26,428 nucleotides of DNA from a virus, in IMG/VR virus record IMGVR_UViG_3300017744_000117, positions 1 to 26,428 of that record; one strand, 5' to 3'. Numbering within the stretch: position 1 is the stretch's first letter; every line of letters begins with the position of its first letter. Position numbers and translations under genes: made by a program. The notes beneath the pieces were generated by a model. The model had not been told where the DNA came from, did no database searches, and saw only the letters and a program-made list of their open reading frames with translations. Below are positions 14,487 to 21,313 of the stretch, in pieces.

Positions 14487-14625
14487 GGCTTGCAATCTTT
14501 TCTACCCAAACTTGGTAGCCTTTTTCTTTCATACCGCTAGCAAATTCCGCGGCGGTTTCTTCTAATTCATAGAGATATTCCGCCACGATATTTCCGTTCT
14601 TTTTAGCTGTAACTTTAAAAATCAC
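14479..14625 (-). CDS. Small conserved-looking protein, GTG start
   Basis: A 48-residue protein. The frame is open further upstream (to 14691), but that part lies inside the 3' phosphatase gene; the GTG at 14625, with GGTGG six bases upstream, gives a neat small overlap. The sequence reads IFKVTAKKNGNIVAEYLYEL, then AAEFASGMKEKGYQVWVEKI: strand, helix, strand, compatible with a small alpha/beta fold. It overlaps both neighbours, suggesting coupled translation. Function unknown. Confidence 0.65.
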   Translation of the reverse strand: MIFKVTAKKNGNIVAEYLYELEETAAEFASGMKEKGYQVWVEKIASHD

Positions 14626-15091
14626 CTGGAGCCACCTGTAAACACTTAAGTCCTTTTTCTCTCCACATATCAACAACTCTTTGTCGATCATCTAAGATGA
14701 ATTGAACTGACCAAAATGGTTGTACATATTCTTCGTACATTTCCCACTTTACAATAGAATCTTCTCTAAAGTCTTTATCAGCTCTTGTGAAAATATGATC
14801 AAATGGTACTCTGTGTCTTTTTAACCAAGACCTACAGATTAATTCTGCAGAAGCTGGCCTTGCAGTAAAGATAATAATAGTATGATCTGCTGAGAATCGA
14901 TGTACGATATCTCCTACAACAGGATCCAACCCATCTTCACTAGCCCTAGACCAGTCATAAGGATCTCTATCAGTAAATCCTTCACGATGACACAAAGTTC
15001 CGTCCATATCAACCAAAACAGCTGGCGGATGGACACCCTGAGTTTCAGTACTTCCCATGTCAAACCTTTTAAATAATTCTTGCTGATCCAT
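14615..15091 (-). CDS. Stand-alone polynucleotide 3'-phosphatase (HAD domain of T4 Pnkp/PseT)
   Basis: A 158-residue HAD-fold phosphatase matching the C-terminal phosphatase domain of T4 polynucleotide kinase: VDMDGTLCH with the nucleophile and acid/base Asp (28 and 30), FTARPAS at about 75-81, and a C-terminal block FILDDRQRVVDMWREKG, then QVAPGDF, nearly the same as the end of T4 PseT. No kinase P-loop domain is present, so it would remove 3' phosphates (or 2',3'-cyclic ends) without 5' kinase activity, in RNA or DNA end repair. The ATG at 15091 has no ribosome site; the in-frame ATG at 15058 has AAAGG six bases upstream and may be the true start. It sits in the 15691 promoter unit. Confidence 0.9.
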   Translation of the reverse strand: MDQQELFKRFDMGSTETQGVHPPAVLVDMDGTLCHREGFTDRDPYDWSRASEDGLDPVVGDIVHRFSADHTIIIFTARPASAELICRSWLKRHRVPFDHIFTRADKDFREDSIVKWEMYEEYVQPFWSVQFILDDRQRVVDMWREKGLKCLQVAPGDF

Positions 15092-15097
15092 AATAAA

Positions 15098-15262
15098 TCA
15101 ATACCCACTAGTAATGTGATCGTATGATTCGTCACATTCGTTAATTTTTTTACCGCATAAACACTCATCTTCGTCCTCCAAAGATGGTGCTCCTACAGCA
15201 TCCCTTATTTGTGCTTCAGTAGCATCTTCACTGAGTCCAAACTCTTTGTAATAATCTACCAT
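15098..15262 (-). CDS. 54-residue J-domain-like, cysteine-containing protein
   Basis: A small gene with a strong ribosome site (GGAGG, six bases before the ATG), whose ATG overlaps the TAA of the preceding gene (TAATG). Residues 4-22 (YYKEFGLSEDATEAQIRDA) closely resemble the first helix and second-helix start of DnaJ J-domains (pattern DYYxxLGxxxxATxxxIKxA). The HPD loop and the remaining helices are absent. The rest is acidic, with three Cys (CLCGKKINEC) that may bind metal. It could be a decoy or a regulator of host DnaK, or the likeness may be fortuitous. Confidence 0.75.
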   Translation of the reverse strand: MVDYYKEFGLSEDATEAQIRDAVGAPSLEDEDECLCGKKINECDESYDHITSGY

Positions 15263-15627
15263 TATGCACCTCCATTTGTTGGAACTGATACACCTCTAGC
15301 CAAACCACCTGAGTGATCTGCTAAGTAGTGAGGACCAGTCCATGCTACACTATAAGTTTCAAAGATGTTTCCTCTAGCTTTATTAGTAGCTGGAGCATTC
15401 CTTCCAGCAGCTTTTAGAAGATCTCCAACTTGGAACTTATCATTTCCAAGATTAATGAATCCCCAAACTGAACCTTCAGTTTCTACTCTAATGTATTTTC
15501 TACCGTGGTGGAAAGAAACATTATCAGCAAATTTTGCAACTGTAGCTTCAGGGTCATTAAACTTTTTAGTGAATCTTGCGTAATCAGATATGATTGCGTC
15601 TTTTAGTATGTTTAATTGCTTTTCCAT
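15262..15627 (-). CDS. Conserved phage protein, first gene after a strong promoter
   Basis: A 121-residue soluble protein. Core segments are HGRKYIRVETEGSVWGFINL, KFQVGDLLKAAGRNAPATNK and ARGNIFE...WTGPHYL. I recall proteins with KYIKV...SVWGFI...GD(I/V)LKAAGWKAPAKN...RGNI in many phages, all of unknown function. It starts with ATG preceded by AAGGAG at eight bases and directly follows the promoter at 15663-15691, so it should be among the more highly expressed early or middle genes. The stop overlaps the next gene. Function not assigned. Confidence 0.85.
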   Translation of the reverse strand: MEKQLNILKDAIISDYARFTKKFNDPEATVAKFADNVSFHHGRKYIRVETEGSVWGFINLGNDKFQVGDLLKAAGRNAPATNKARGNIFETYSVAWTGPHYLADHSGGLARGVSVPTNGGA

Positions 15628-15662
15628 TAAATTAACTCCTTATTTAATTATTTAATATAGAT

Positions 15663-15691
15663 ATTATAACACACTTTTTTGCAAAAGTAAA
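15663..15691 (-). promoter_or_regulatory. Sigma70-type promoter, second copy
   Basis: Minus strand: TTTACT (15686-15691), 17-base spacer ending GTGTGT, TATAAT (15663-15668). It is preceded by AAAAAGTCC, which is also present directly before the -35 of the 20124-20152 promoter. It lies in the 105-bp gap after thyX and drives the gene at 15262-15627 and those beyond. Consistent with recognition by unmodified host sigma70 polymerase, i.e. early or middle expression. Confidence 0.8.
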
Positions 15692-15732
15692 GGACTTTTT
15701 GCATTTATTTTCACTTTTTTTATATCATTTTG

Positions 15733-16383
15733 TTATAAAGGAGTAAAGATTTTATCAATTATAGTACCACATTCTTTGGCTATTTCAATGTGTTCTTGCT
15801 GTGTTCCATGAGCTCCACGTAGTTCTATATAGTGAATCCAGCTTCGTAGCGTCCCATTAACATACATTCTAGACATAGTTAAGCCTTCAGGTAATACTGC
15901 ACGAGCTTGTTCTTTTGCTATACCAGCTTCTATAGCCCAATCGTAAGCTTTTCTACATCTTTCAATAATTGTTTCTTGGTATGATTCCCAAATATAATTG
16001 ATAGTATCATCTTTATCTAATGGTATAGAATTTTGACGATTTTTAAGATCCTGCATCCTAGCTTCTCTTGTAGTAAACTTTAGATCATTAGTTGGATCTG
16101 CATATCTTTGACTAAATTCTTGAAATGAAAACGACCGGTGTCTTAAGATTTGACGAGCAATATCTCTTGGACAATTAATTTCCATACATACAGAAACCAT
16201 TTCCAATGGAGACCAGTGTTTATGTTTGATTAGATATTTTACCAGCTTCTCAGCTGTTTCCTCATTGAACTGATTATCAGGGTTTGATACCCTAGCGCAA
16301 TAAGCAACCAGCTGTAGAACATCATTTGGAATATCGAAGTCTACAGCTGGTTGTGAATATGATATAAGTTTCACATCCATCAT
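15733..16383 (-). CDS. thyX: FAD-dependent thymidylate synthase ThyX
   Basis: A 216-residue ThyX that makes dTMP from dUMP with FAD, NADPH and methylene-tetrahydrofolate. The signature RHRxxSxxxxSxR is complete (RHRSFSFQEFSQRY, residues 81-94), and HKHWSPLE (54-61) supplies the conserved N-terminal His/Glu region. The length is typical. It starts MMDV; either Met is possible. It is last in the 20152 promoter unit. It fills the role taken by Td (ThyA type) in T4, so the other thymidylate-synthase-fold gene at the right edge can be devoted to hydroxymethylation. Confidence 0.97.
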   Translation of the reverse strand: MMDVKLISYSQPAVDFDIPNDVLQLVAYCARVSNPDNQFNEETAEKLVKYLIKHKHWSPLEMVSVCMEINCPRDIARQILRHRSFSFQEFSQRYADPTNDLKFTTREARMQDLKNRQNSIPLDKDDTINYIWESYQETIIERCRKAYDWAIEAGIAKEQARAVLPEGLTMSRMYVNGTLRSWIHYIELRGAHGTQQEHIEIAKECGTIIDKIFTPL

Positions 16384-16398
16384 AATAAATTACTTTCC

Positions 16399-16575
16399 TT
16401 AACTTTCAGATTTAACTAAAGTGTAAATGCCCCAAGCTAGACCAACCCAAGCTGCAAGCTTAGCTAATCCACCAAATAAAATAATAGAACCACAAATGGC
16501 AATTAGACCTACTCCATCAAGAGAGGTTCTTTCACCTAGTCTTCCCATTACCCAATCTTTTGCTTTTACTAACAT
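16399..16575 (-). CDS. Small membrane protein (58 residues)
   Basis: A short gene between gp41 and thyX with a good GGAGA site before its ATG. The protein begins MLVKAKDWVMGRLGERTSLD and continues with one long glycine-rich hydrophobic segment (about residues 21-54, containing LIAICGSIILFGGLAKLAAW), ending KSES. I recall RLGERTSxDG-type small membrane proteins in marine phages and bacteria; their function is unknown. The strong ribosome site, the fit between its neighbours and the membrane-segment composition support a real gene. Confidence 0.85.
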   Translation of the reverse strand: MLVKAKDWVMGRLGERTSLDGVGLIAICGSIILFGGLAKLAAWVGLAWGIYTLVKSES

Positions 16576-16583
16576 ATTTTCTC

Positions 16584-17975
16584 CTAAGTTTTAAAATCAG
16601 CAAACGTGTCTTTCGTTTCTCTATCGCCCCACGTTGCTATAGGTTTGTCGGGAGCCATATCTGACATAATATCAGTTTGAGCCGACTCTTCAACATCGTA
16701 AAGTTTCATTCTAGCACGATCTATACCAATTACAAATCTCTTATATTTGGTTGGATCGTTATAACGATTCTTCAATTGCTTAACAAGTAACTGCCCAAGT
16801 TCTTCTAATTCCTCAGTTGAAATTAGAGCAAACATAAGATCAGCAGTTGCTGGTAAGCCAAACGATTCCGAAGTATCTTCCAATCCGACATCAGTATTAC
16901 TATAACCAGATCGTGTTGTTTGCGTTGCACTCACGATCGGAAGATTAAATTCGACAGCCAAACCACGTAGCTCTTCAGCTATAGATTTAACATACGAATA
17001 AGTATTTATACTTCCACCTAAGCCTTTTACCCTAGATGATGCACAAATATTTAAATAATCCAGATATATAATATCGGGTTTGAAATTCTTTTTAAGTTTT
17101 AATTCGTTCAATAATGCTCTGAAATGACCAGTATGAGCTGCCCCTGTAGGATATTCCTTAACAATTAATTTACCAACTGCTCCTTTAGCAATCTTTTCAA
17201 TTTTAGAATCAAATACATTTTTAGGAAGTGATTCCAATTGTTGTATTGGTAAGTCCATAAGGTTAGCATCAATACGTTCAGCAATTCTTTCTTCAGCCAT
17301 TTCCATGGTAATATATAAAACGTTTTTACCAAGTTCTAGATTTGCTGCAGCACAATGACACATGAATAGTGACTTACCAACACCTGTGCCGGCCATAGCA
17401 ATATTCAAGGTTTTATTTGGTAAGCCACCCTTCGTAATTTTGTTAAGATAATCCAAATCAAATGGAATACGAGTTTCTTTGGTATTATAAAAAGTGAAAC
17501 GATCATCGCTATTGTCTATATAATCATGACCAATGTTAGGATCGAAAGATACACCAAGAGCGTCACTAAGTATATTTGGAATAGCACCATCATTTCTTTC
17601 TGGATCTTTGCCATCTATAATTTGAATTGAATCCATAATGGCATTATAAACTGCTCTATCTTTACACCACTTTTCAGATTCATTGATAAGGTAATCTATA
17701 TCAATATCAGATTTTTGTTTTAATTCATTAATTAGTGTTTGTGTTCTATTAAGAACATCTTCTGGAGCATTGACCTTTTTTAGTTCTAATTCTAATACTT
17801 TACCAGATGGAATCTTATTATGTTGATTAACAAAAGTTACTACTAAGTCAAATACAACTTTATGTTCACCTTCAAAGTATTCTTTCTTTAGAAAAGGTAT
17901 TACTCTTCTGCAATACTGTTCGTCATTAATTAAATGATTAAGTACCTGTGTTGGGATTTCATTCGTTATTGCCAA
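16584..17975 (-). CDS. 41: Replicative DNA helicase gp41 (DnaB family)
   Basis: A 463-residue hexameric 5'-3' replicative helicase of the T4 gp41 type. It has an N-terminal helical domain, a linker with GHDY and ITKGGLPNKTLNIAMAG, Walker A AGTGVGKS (195-202), TMEMAEERIAERIDAN (222-237), KEYPTGAAHTGHFRALLNEL (272-291), Walker B IIYLD (301-305), then SATQTTRSG and GLPATADLMFALI. These blocks follow T4 gp41 order throughout. The first codon appears to be TTG at 17975, overlapping the end of the previous gene, with only a weak AGGA nearby. It works with primase gp61 and loader gp59, which are outside the window. Confidence 0.97.
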   Translation of the reverse strand: MAITNEIPTQVLNHLINDEQYCRRVIPFLKKEYFEGEHKVVFDLVVTFVNQHNKIPSGKVLELELKKVNAPEDVLNRTQTLINELKQKSDIDIDYLINESEKWCKDRAVYNAIMDSIQIIDGKDPERNDGAIPNILSDALGVSFDPNIGHDYIDNSDDRFTFYNTKETRIPFDLDYLNKITKGGLPNKTLNIAMAGTGVGKSLFMCHCAAANLELGKNVLYITMEMAEERIAERIDANLMDLPIQQLESLPKNVFDSKIEKIAKGAVGKLIVKEYPTGAAHTGHFRALLNELKLKKNFKPDIIYLDYLNICASSRVKGLGGSINTYSYVKSIAEELRGLAVEFNLPIVSATQTTRSGYSNTDVGLEDTSESFGLPATADLMFALISTEELEELGQLLVKQLKNRYNDPTKYKRFVIGIDRARMKLYDVEESAQTDIMSDMAPDKPIATWGDRETKDTFADFKT

Positions 17976-18294
17976 TTCCTATGCTCGCTACATTATTTTT
18001 TTGATTTTCTTCTAGAGATACTTCAATAATATTTTGAAGTACTCCACCAATATAATTTTTGAAATTTATGTCATTCAATAAATCATCTTCTTCAAATTTT
18101 CCAATCTCAATTGGATTCCAAGAAAACGAAAGAGTTGCAGTTCCAAGTTCAGGTGATTCGTTCACCTTAACTTGTCCATACATATATTTAACACCCTTCC
18201 ATTTTCCTACAAGTAATTCTATTGCATACCAATCTGAATCATCAGCTTCTATAAACTTATAATCGTTTTCGGTTATGACTTCTTGATTACTCAT
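17959..18294 (-). CDS. Conserved protein between uvsX and the helicase
   Basis: A 111-residue acidic protein. Segments are DDSDWYAIELLVGKWKGVKY, MYGQVKVNE, ATLSFSWNPIE and LNDINFKNYIGGVLQNIIE. It sits where T4 carries gene 40 between uvsX and 41, but it lacks a membrane segment and does not look like gp40. I recall a similar conserved but unstudied gene in this position in marine T4-like phages. It overlaps uvsX by eight bases and gp41 by seventeen, so its level is tied to the replication proteins. A replication-accessory role is a guess from context. Confidence 0.85.
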   Translation of the reverse strand: MSNQEVITENDYKFIEADDSDWYAIELLVGKWKGVKYMYGQVKVNESPELGTATLSFSWNPIEIGKFEEDDLLNDINFKNYIGGVLQNIIEVSLEENQKNNVASIGIGNNE

Positions 18295-19336
18295 CTTCTA
18301 AATCCAATTCAACTTCCAATAAAGGTTTATGACCAATTTGGTAATGTCCTTTAATGAATTTTTTGAAGTCAGTACCAGAAAATATAGGTTCCCAAAAATC
18401 TTTTTCTAAAGTTTGTGCTGCTCTTACTTTCGGATCAAGCAATTCTCCAGTTTCCTTGTCAACTCTACAATACCAACCATTGGAAGGCTTAGCAACATAA
18501 TTACCAGCCAAACCAACATCCAGCAAACCAGAATAAGTTTCAATACCACCTTCCCATGTAACTGAGATAGGTACCTTTGATTTTTCTCTAACAAATCTTG
18601 ATTTCTCCACATTAATTATAAAATGATAACCCTTGATTTCAGTACCTTGCTTTTCTTGCTTTCTACCAATAATCCAAATATTATCTGCTGAATAATAAAT
18701 ACCTGTTCCACCTGAAACAACTGCTTTAGGGAACAAACCAATTTCTTGATAAGTATGATTAACAGCAAGTAAAGGGATATTCTTCATAGTAAGATAAGGA
18801 GTAACCATTCGGAATAATCCCTTTAATGCTTTAGCTCTTGACATATCAGCAACTGATTTTTCGTTAAGAGCATCTTCCAATTCTTTCTTAGAAGCTAGGT
18901 TACCAATTGAATCAATTACAATAACAACCTTATCTCCTCGATCGATATTTTCTAATTGCCCAACTAAATCAAATTTAAGTTGTTCAACATCAGTAATTGG
19001 TGTATGTAATACCCTACTAGTATCTATATCAAAAGACTCAAAATATGATTGTGGTGAACCAAATTCAGAATCATAAAATAAAAGTACAGCATCTTCATGT
19101 TCTTTTAAATATGCACTTGCCATAAGTAAAGCAAATGAAGTTTTAAAATGTTTACTTGGACCAGCCAAAACTGTGAGTCCACTTGAAAGTCCACCATCAG
19201 GATCTCCTGATAATGCTACATTTATCATAGGAACACTAGTTGTTACTATATCCTTTTCTTGAAAGAATACCGAATCTTCCAACACTTCAGTTGATTTGAT
19301 TTTAGAATTCTTTTTAAGTTTATCCATTATAGACAT
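18287..19336 (-). CDS. uvsX: UvsX RecA-like recombinase
   Basis: A 349-residue RecA/UvsX strand-exchange protein for recombination-dependent replication and repair. Walker A has the phage form GPSKHFKTS (59-67; T4 has a similar GPSKSFK), Walker B is VVIVIDSIG (137-145), and the DNA-binding loop region holds RAKALKGLFR and later VSGGTGIYYSADNIWIIGR. The C-terminus is acidic (EVELDLEDE), as in UvsX. Its start ATG overlaps the stop of the bS21 gene (TAATG), so recombinase and ribosomal protein are translated in tandem. Secure. Confidence 0.97.
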   Translation of the reverse strand: MSIMDKLKKNSKIKSTEVLEDSVFFQEKDIVTTSVPMINVALSGDPDGGLSSGLTVLAGPSKHFKTSFALLMASAYLKEHEDAVLLFYDSEFGSPQSYFESFDIDTSRVLHTPITDVEQLKFDLVGQLENIDRGDKVVIVIDSIGNLASKKELEDALNEKSVADMSRAKALKGLFRMVTPYLTMKNIPLLAVNHTYQEIGLFPKAVVSGGTGIYYSADNIWIIGRKQEKQGTEIKGYHFIINVEKSRFVREKSKVPISVTWEGGIETYSGLLDVGLAGNYVAKPSNGWYCRVDKETGELLDPKVRAAQTLEKDFWEPIFSGTDFKKFIKGHYQIGHKPLLEVELDLEDE

Positions 19337-19590
19337 TATCGATACCTCCTATCTGGTCTTAATTGCATTGATTTTTCTTTCTTTTTCCAGCGAGCTATAC
19401 CTTCAGCTTTTTTCCTTTTGCGTTTTGCAGTAGGCTTTTCATAGAATTCTCTACGTCTAACTTCTTGTACAATACCAGCTCTTTCACATGCTTTTCTAAA
19501 TTTTCTTAGAGCAACATCAAATGGCATTGGCTTTGATGGTCTTTTATCTTTAGGATGTCTCTTCCTATGTCTTAAATCTATACTAGGCAA
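19336..19590 (-). CDS. rpsU: Phage-encoded ribosomal protein bS21
   Basis: An 84-residue bS21 homologue. The core [18 protein letters not shown], then [20 protein letters not shown], follows bacterial S21 closely. Relative to E. coli S21 it has a basic insertion after the start ([15 protein letters not shown]). The start is TTG at 19590, overlapping the last codons of the peroxiredoxin, with GGGAG about nine bases upstream; the ATG at residue 22 would remove the N-terminal strand. bS21 exchanges readily on 30S subunits near the mRNA anti-Shine-Dalgarno site, so a phage copy may bias initiation to phage messages (established idea for viral S21; not shown here). Some SAR11-infecting T4-like phages are reported to carry S21. 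Confidence 0.95.
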   Translation of the reverse strand: MPSIDLRHRKRHPKDKRPSKPMPFDVALRKFRKACERAGIVQEVRRREFYEKPTAKRKRKKAEGIARWKKKEKSMQLRPDRRYR

Positions 19591-20092
19591 CGTACTGATC
19601 TCCCGGTTCCCAACTACATCCGGTTAATCCACCGGCTTTGAGAGCCTGAATTGTTCTTAAAATTTCATCAGCACTTCTTCCTGTATCTAAAGCATTTGCA
19701 GATACATGTTGAATAGTACCTTCTGGATTAATGATAAAAGTTGCTCTTAAACAAACACCTTCCTCAATATCCAATATACCACATTCACCTGATAGATACA
19801 AACCAGTATCACCAGCTAATGTGTGTTTAATTTGTCCAATAATATCATTTTGCAACTTCCAATTAAGTTTGCAATATTCATTATCACCTGATATTCCTAA
19901 CACAATAGCTTCATCCATTAGTTTATCCATACCTGCAATTTCAGTTGGACAAATAAAAGTAAAGTCTTTTGGATAGAAATAAATTACTGCCCAAGATCCT
20001 TCCAATTGCTCGGAAGAAACTGTGACATGTTGATTCTCAGCATTGATACCATTAAGGCGAAACGCTGGGAATTGATCATTTACACTAAGCAT
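19583..20092 (-). CDS. 2-Cys peroxiredoxin (AhpC/TSA family)
   Basis: A 169-residue thiol peroxidase that reduces hydrogen peroxide and organic peroxides. The peroxidatic site [13 protein letters not shown] is intact (C48, with the Thr/Ser of the family nearby), and a C-terminal [14 protein letters not shown] gives a likely resolving C159, the 2-Cys AhpC arrangement. It is first in the operon after the promoter at 20124-20152, with a GGAG site five bases before the ATG. It is an auxiliary metabolic gene: protection of host and phage DNA or of the reductase radical from peroxide during infection is the likely benefit. A phage copy in an operon with uvsX and bS21 is unusual. Confidence 0.93.
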   Translation of the reverse strand: MLSVNDQFPAFRLNGINAENQHVTVSSEQLEGSWAVIYFYPKDFTFICPTEIAGMDKLMDEAIVLGISGDNEYCKLNWKLQNDIIGQIKHTLAGDTGLYLSGECGILDIEEGVCLRATFIINPEGTIQHVSANALDTGRSADEILRTIQALKAGGLTGCSWEPGDQYVA

Positions 20093-20123
20093 ATATTCTC
20101 CATTTTTTTAATATATTAGATCT

Positions 20124-20152
20124 ATTATAACATAAATTGGTCCAATTGTAAA
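20124..20152 (-). promoter_or_regulatory. Sigma70-type promoter, third copy, overlapping the methyltransferase stop
   Basis: Minus strand: TTTACA (20147-20152), 17-base spacer ending TTTATGT, TATAAT (20124-20129). AAAAAAGTCC lies just before the -35, as at 15686-15700. The -10 overlaps the TAA stop of the upstream gene (20125), so the promoter is embedded in coding sequence. It would drive peroxiredoxin, bS21, UvsX, gp41 and ThyX. Confidence 0.8.
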
Positions 20153-21312
20153 GGACTTTTTTCATATTCATAGGTTTTTTTCTTGTTATCTTGTACCAAA
20201 AAGTCAGTATCTATTAGATCTAATCGACCTTCCAAATACTTTTTAACCATATATGCTGGATGTTCAGCAGTTGTCACTGGTACATTTTGACAAATATGAT
20301 TAAGAGATCTTTTAGGATTTAAAAGTTCAAAATCAGTTGGAAGCTTCATAATCGATAAAGCTTCTCGTACGGTTAAAAATCTGTCTTCATCTGGATGAGT
20401 TAGGTTGGTTGGCATATGACCAACAAAAGCACCTATTTTGTCTACTGGTATTTCAACACCTTTTCTCATAATGTTGCCACCAGCTTTCAGCTTATGGTAT
20501 TGTCTATCACATTTTTTTGCAACAATATCATAGCCTTTTTCTCTCATCCATTTTGCTACAACTTTGTAGTTTGTTCTTTCTTCAATATAGTCTTGTAACC
20601 CAACTGATTTGTCTAGTTTTGAAACAAACTCTGCATGGGTAATTCCACCTTCTAATTCTTCTAAAATATACTTATAGTATGGTTCTTCTGAAGGGATCTT
20701 ATCATTAGTTAATACGCTCATAGGATCGTTTGGATCGCGATTAATAGCACGTATATCATCAGCAATGAGTGATGGTTTTCTATCAATATATTCAAACATT
20801 GGTACTTGATCTCCTTTCCAAAAGAAGTAAAAAGTACGATCTCTGACTTGACTTAAACCATGTAATAAAGATTTAGTTTTAAATATACTGAATGTATATC
20901 CATTGGCTTCACCAATTTTTCTTAATCTTTTAACTACAGGTTCACCCATTTTAGATGCTAATCTTGGAGCATTTTCTCCCCAAAACACTTTTGGTCTAAC
21001 TTCAGTAAGCACATATTCAGCAGATTTAATCATCCAATCATTCATTGGACTATTACTTGCAGCCTGTGGACTAAGTGAACTTAATCCTGCGCATGGGCAT
21101 ACTGTATTTACTACATCAACTCCTTCAGTATGTTTTTGACCTTTCGATAAATTTAAATACGGAATTTCGTTATTATAGTAATTTAGTAAGTGTTCTTCAT
21201 TAGCTTGAAATCCATCAAACGTAAGAAAATACTTTGGTTTATTTTTAAATATATTTTCCATTGCAATGGTTTCACCACCAATTAATGGAACTATGCTTGC
21301 CCATGTGTTCAT
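20125..21312 (-). CDS. C5-cytosine DNA methyltransferase-like protein
   Basis: A 395-residue protein with m5C-methyltransferase motifs in order: a diverged AdoMet loop at 6-18 (SIVPLIGGETIAM), catalytic VCPCAGLSS (C74; usually PCQGFS), motif VI GENAP (112-116), motif VIII QVRDRTF (155-161), then FLTVREALSIMKLPTDF and CQNVP near the C-terminus (motifs IX-X). I use the ATG at 21312, one base after the upstream stop, with GAGGA ahead of it; the longer frame to 21426 runs through the neighbouring gene. In a phage expected to carry hydroxymethylcytosine, a C5 methylase has few substrates, so it may act before full substitution, on host DNA, or with another chemistry. Last gene of the modification-type cluster. 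Confidence 0.85.
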   Translation of the reverse strand: MNTWASIVPLIGGETIAMENIFKNKPKYFLTFDGFQANEEHLLNYYNNEIPYLNLSKGQKHTEGVDVVNTVCPCAGLSSLSPQAASNSPMNDWMIKSAEYVLTEVRPKVFWGENAPRLASKMGEPVVKRLRKIGEANGYTFSIFKTKSLLHGLSQVRDRTFYFFWKGDQVPMFEYIDRKPSLIADDIRAINRDPNDPMSVLTNDKIPSEEPYYKYILEELEGGITHAEFVSKLDKSVGLQDYIEERTNYKVVAKWMREKGYDIVAKKCDRQYHKLKAGGNIMRKGVEIPVDKIGAFVGHMPTNLTHPDEDRFLTVREALSIMKLPTDFELLNPKRSLNHICQNVPVTTAEHPAYMVKKYLEGRLDLIDTDFLVQDNKKKTYEYEKSPLQLDQFML

Positions 21313-21313
21313 A

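Noticed and set aside
14626-14691. Longer start (to 14691) of the small gene at 14479-14625
   Set aside because: The extension lies inside the 3' phosphatase gene; the GTG at 14625 has a plausible ribosome site and leaves a short overlap.
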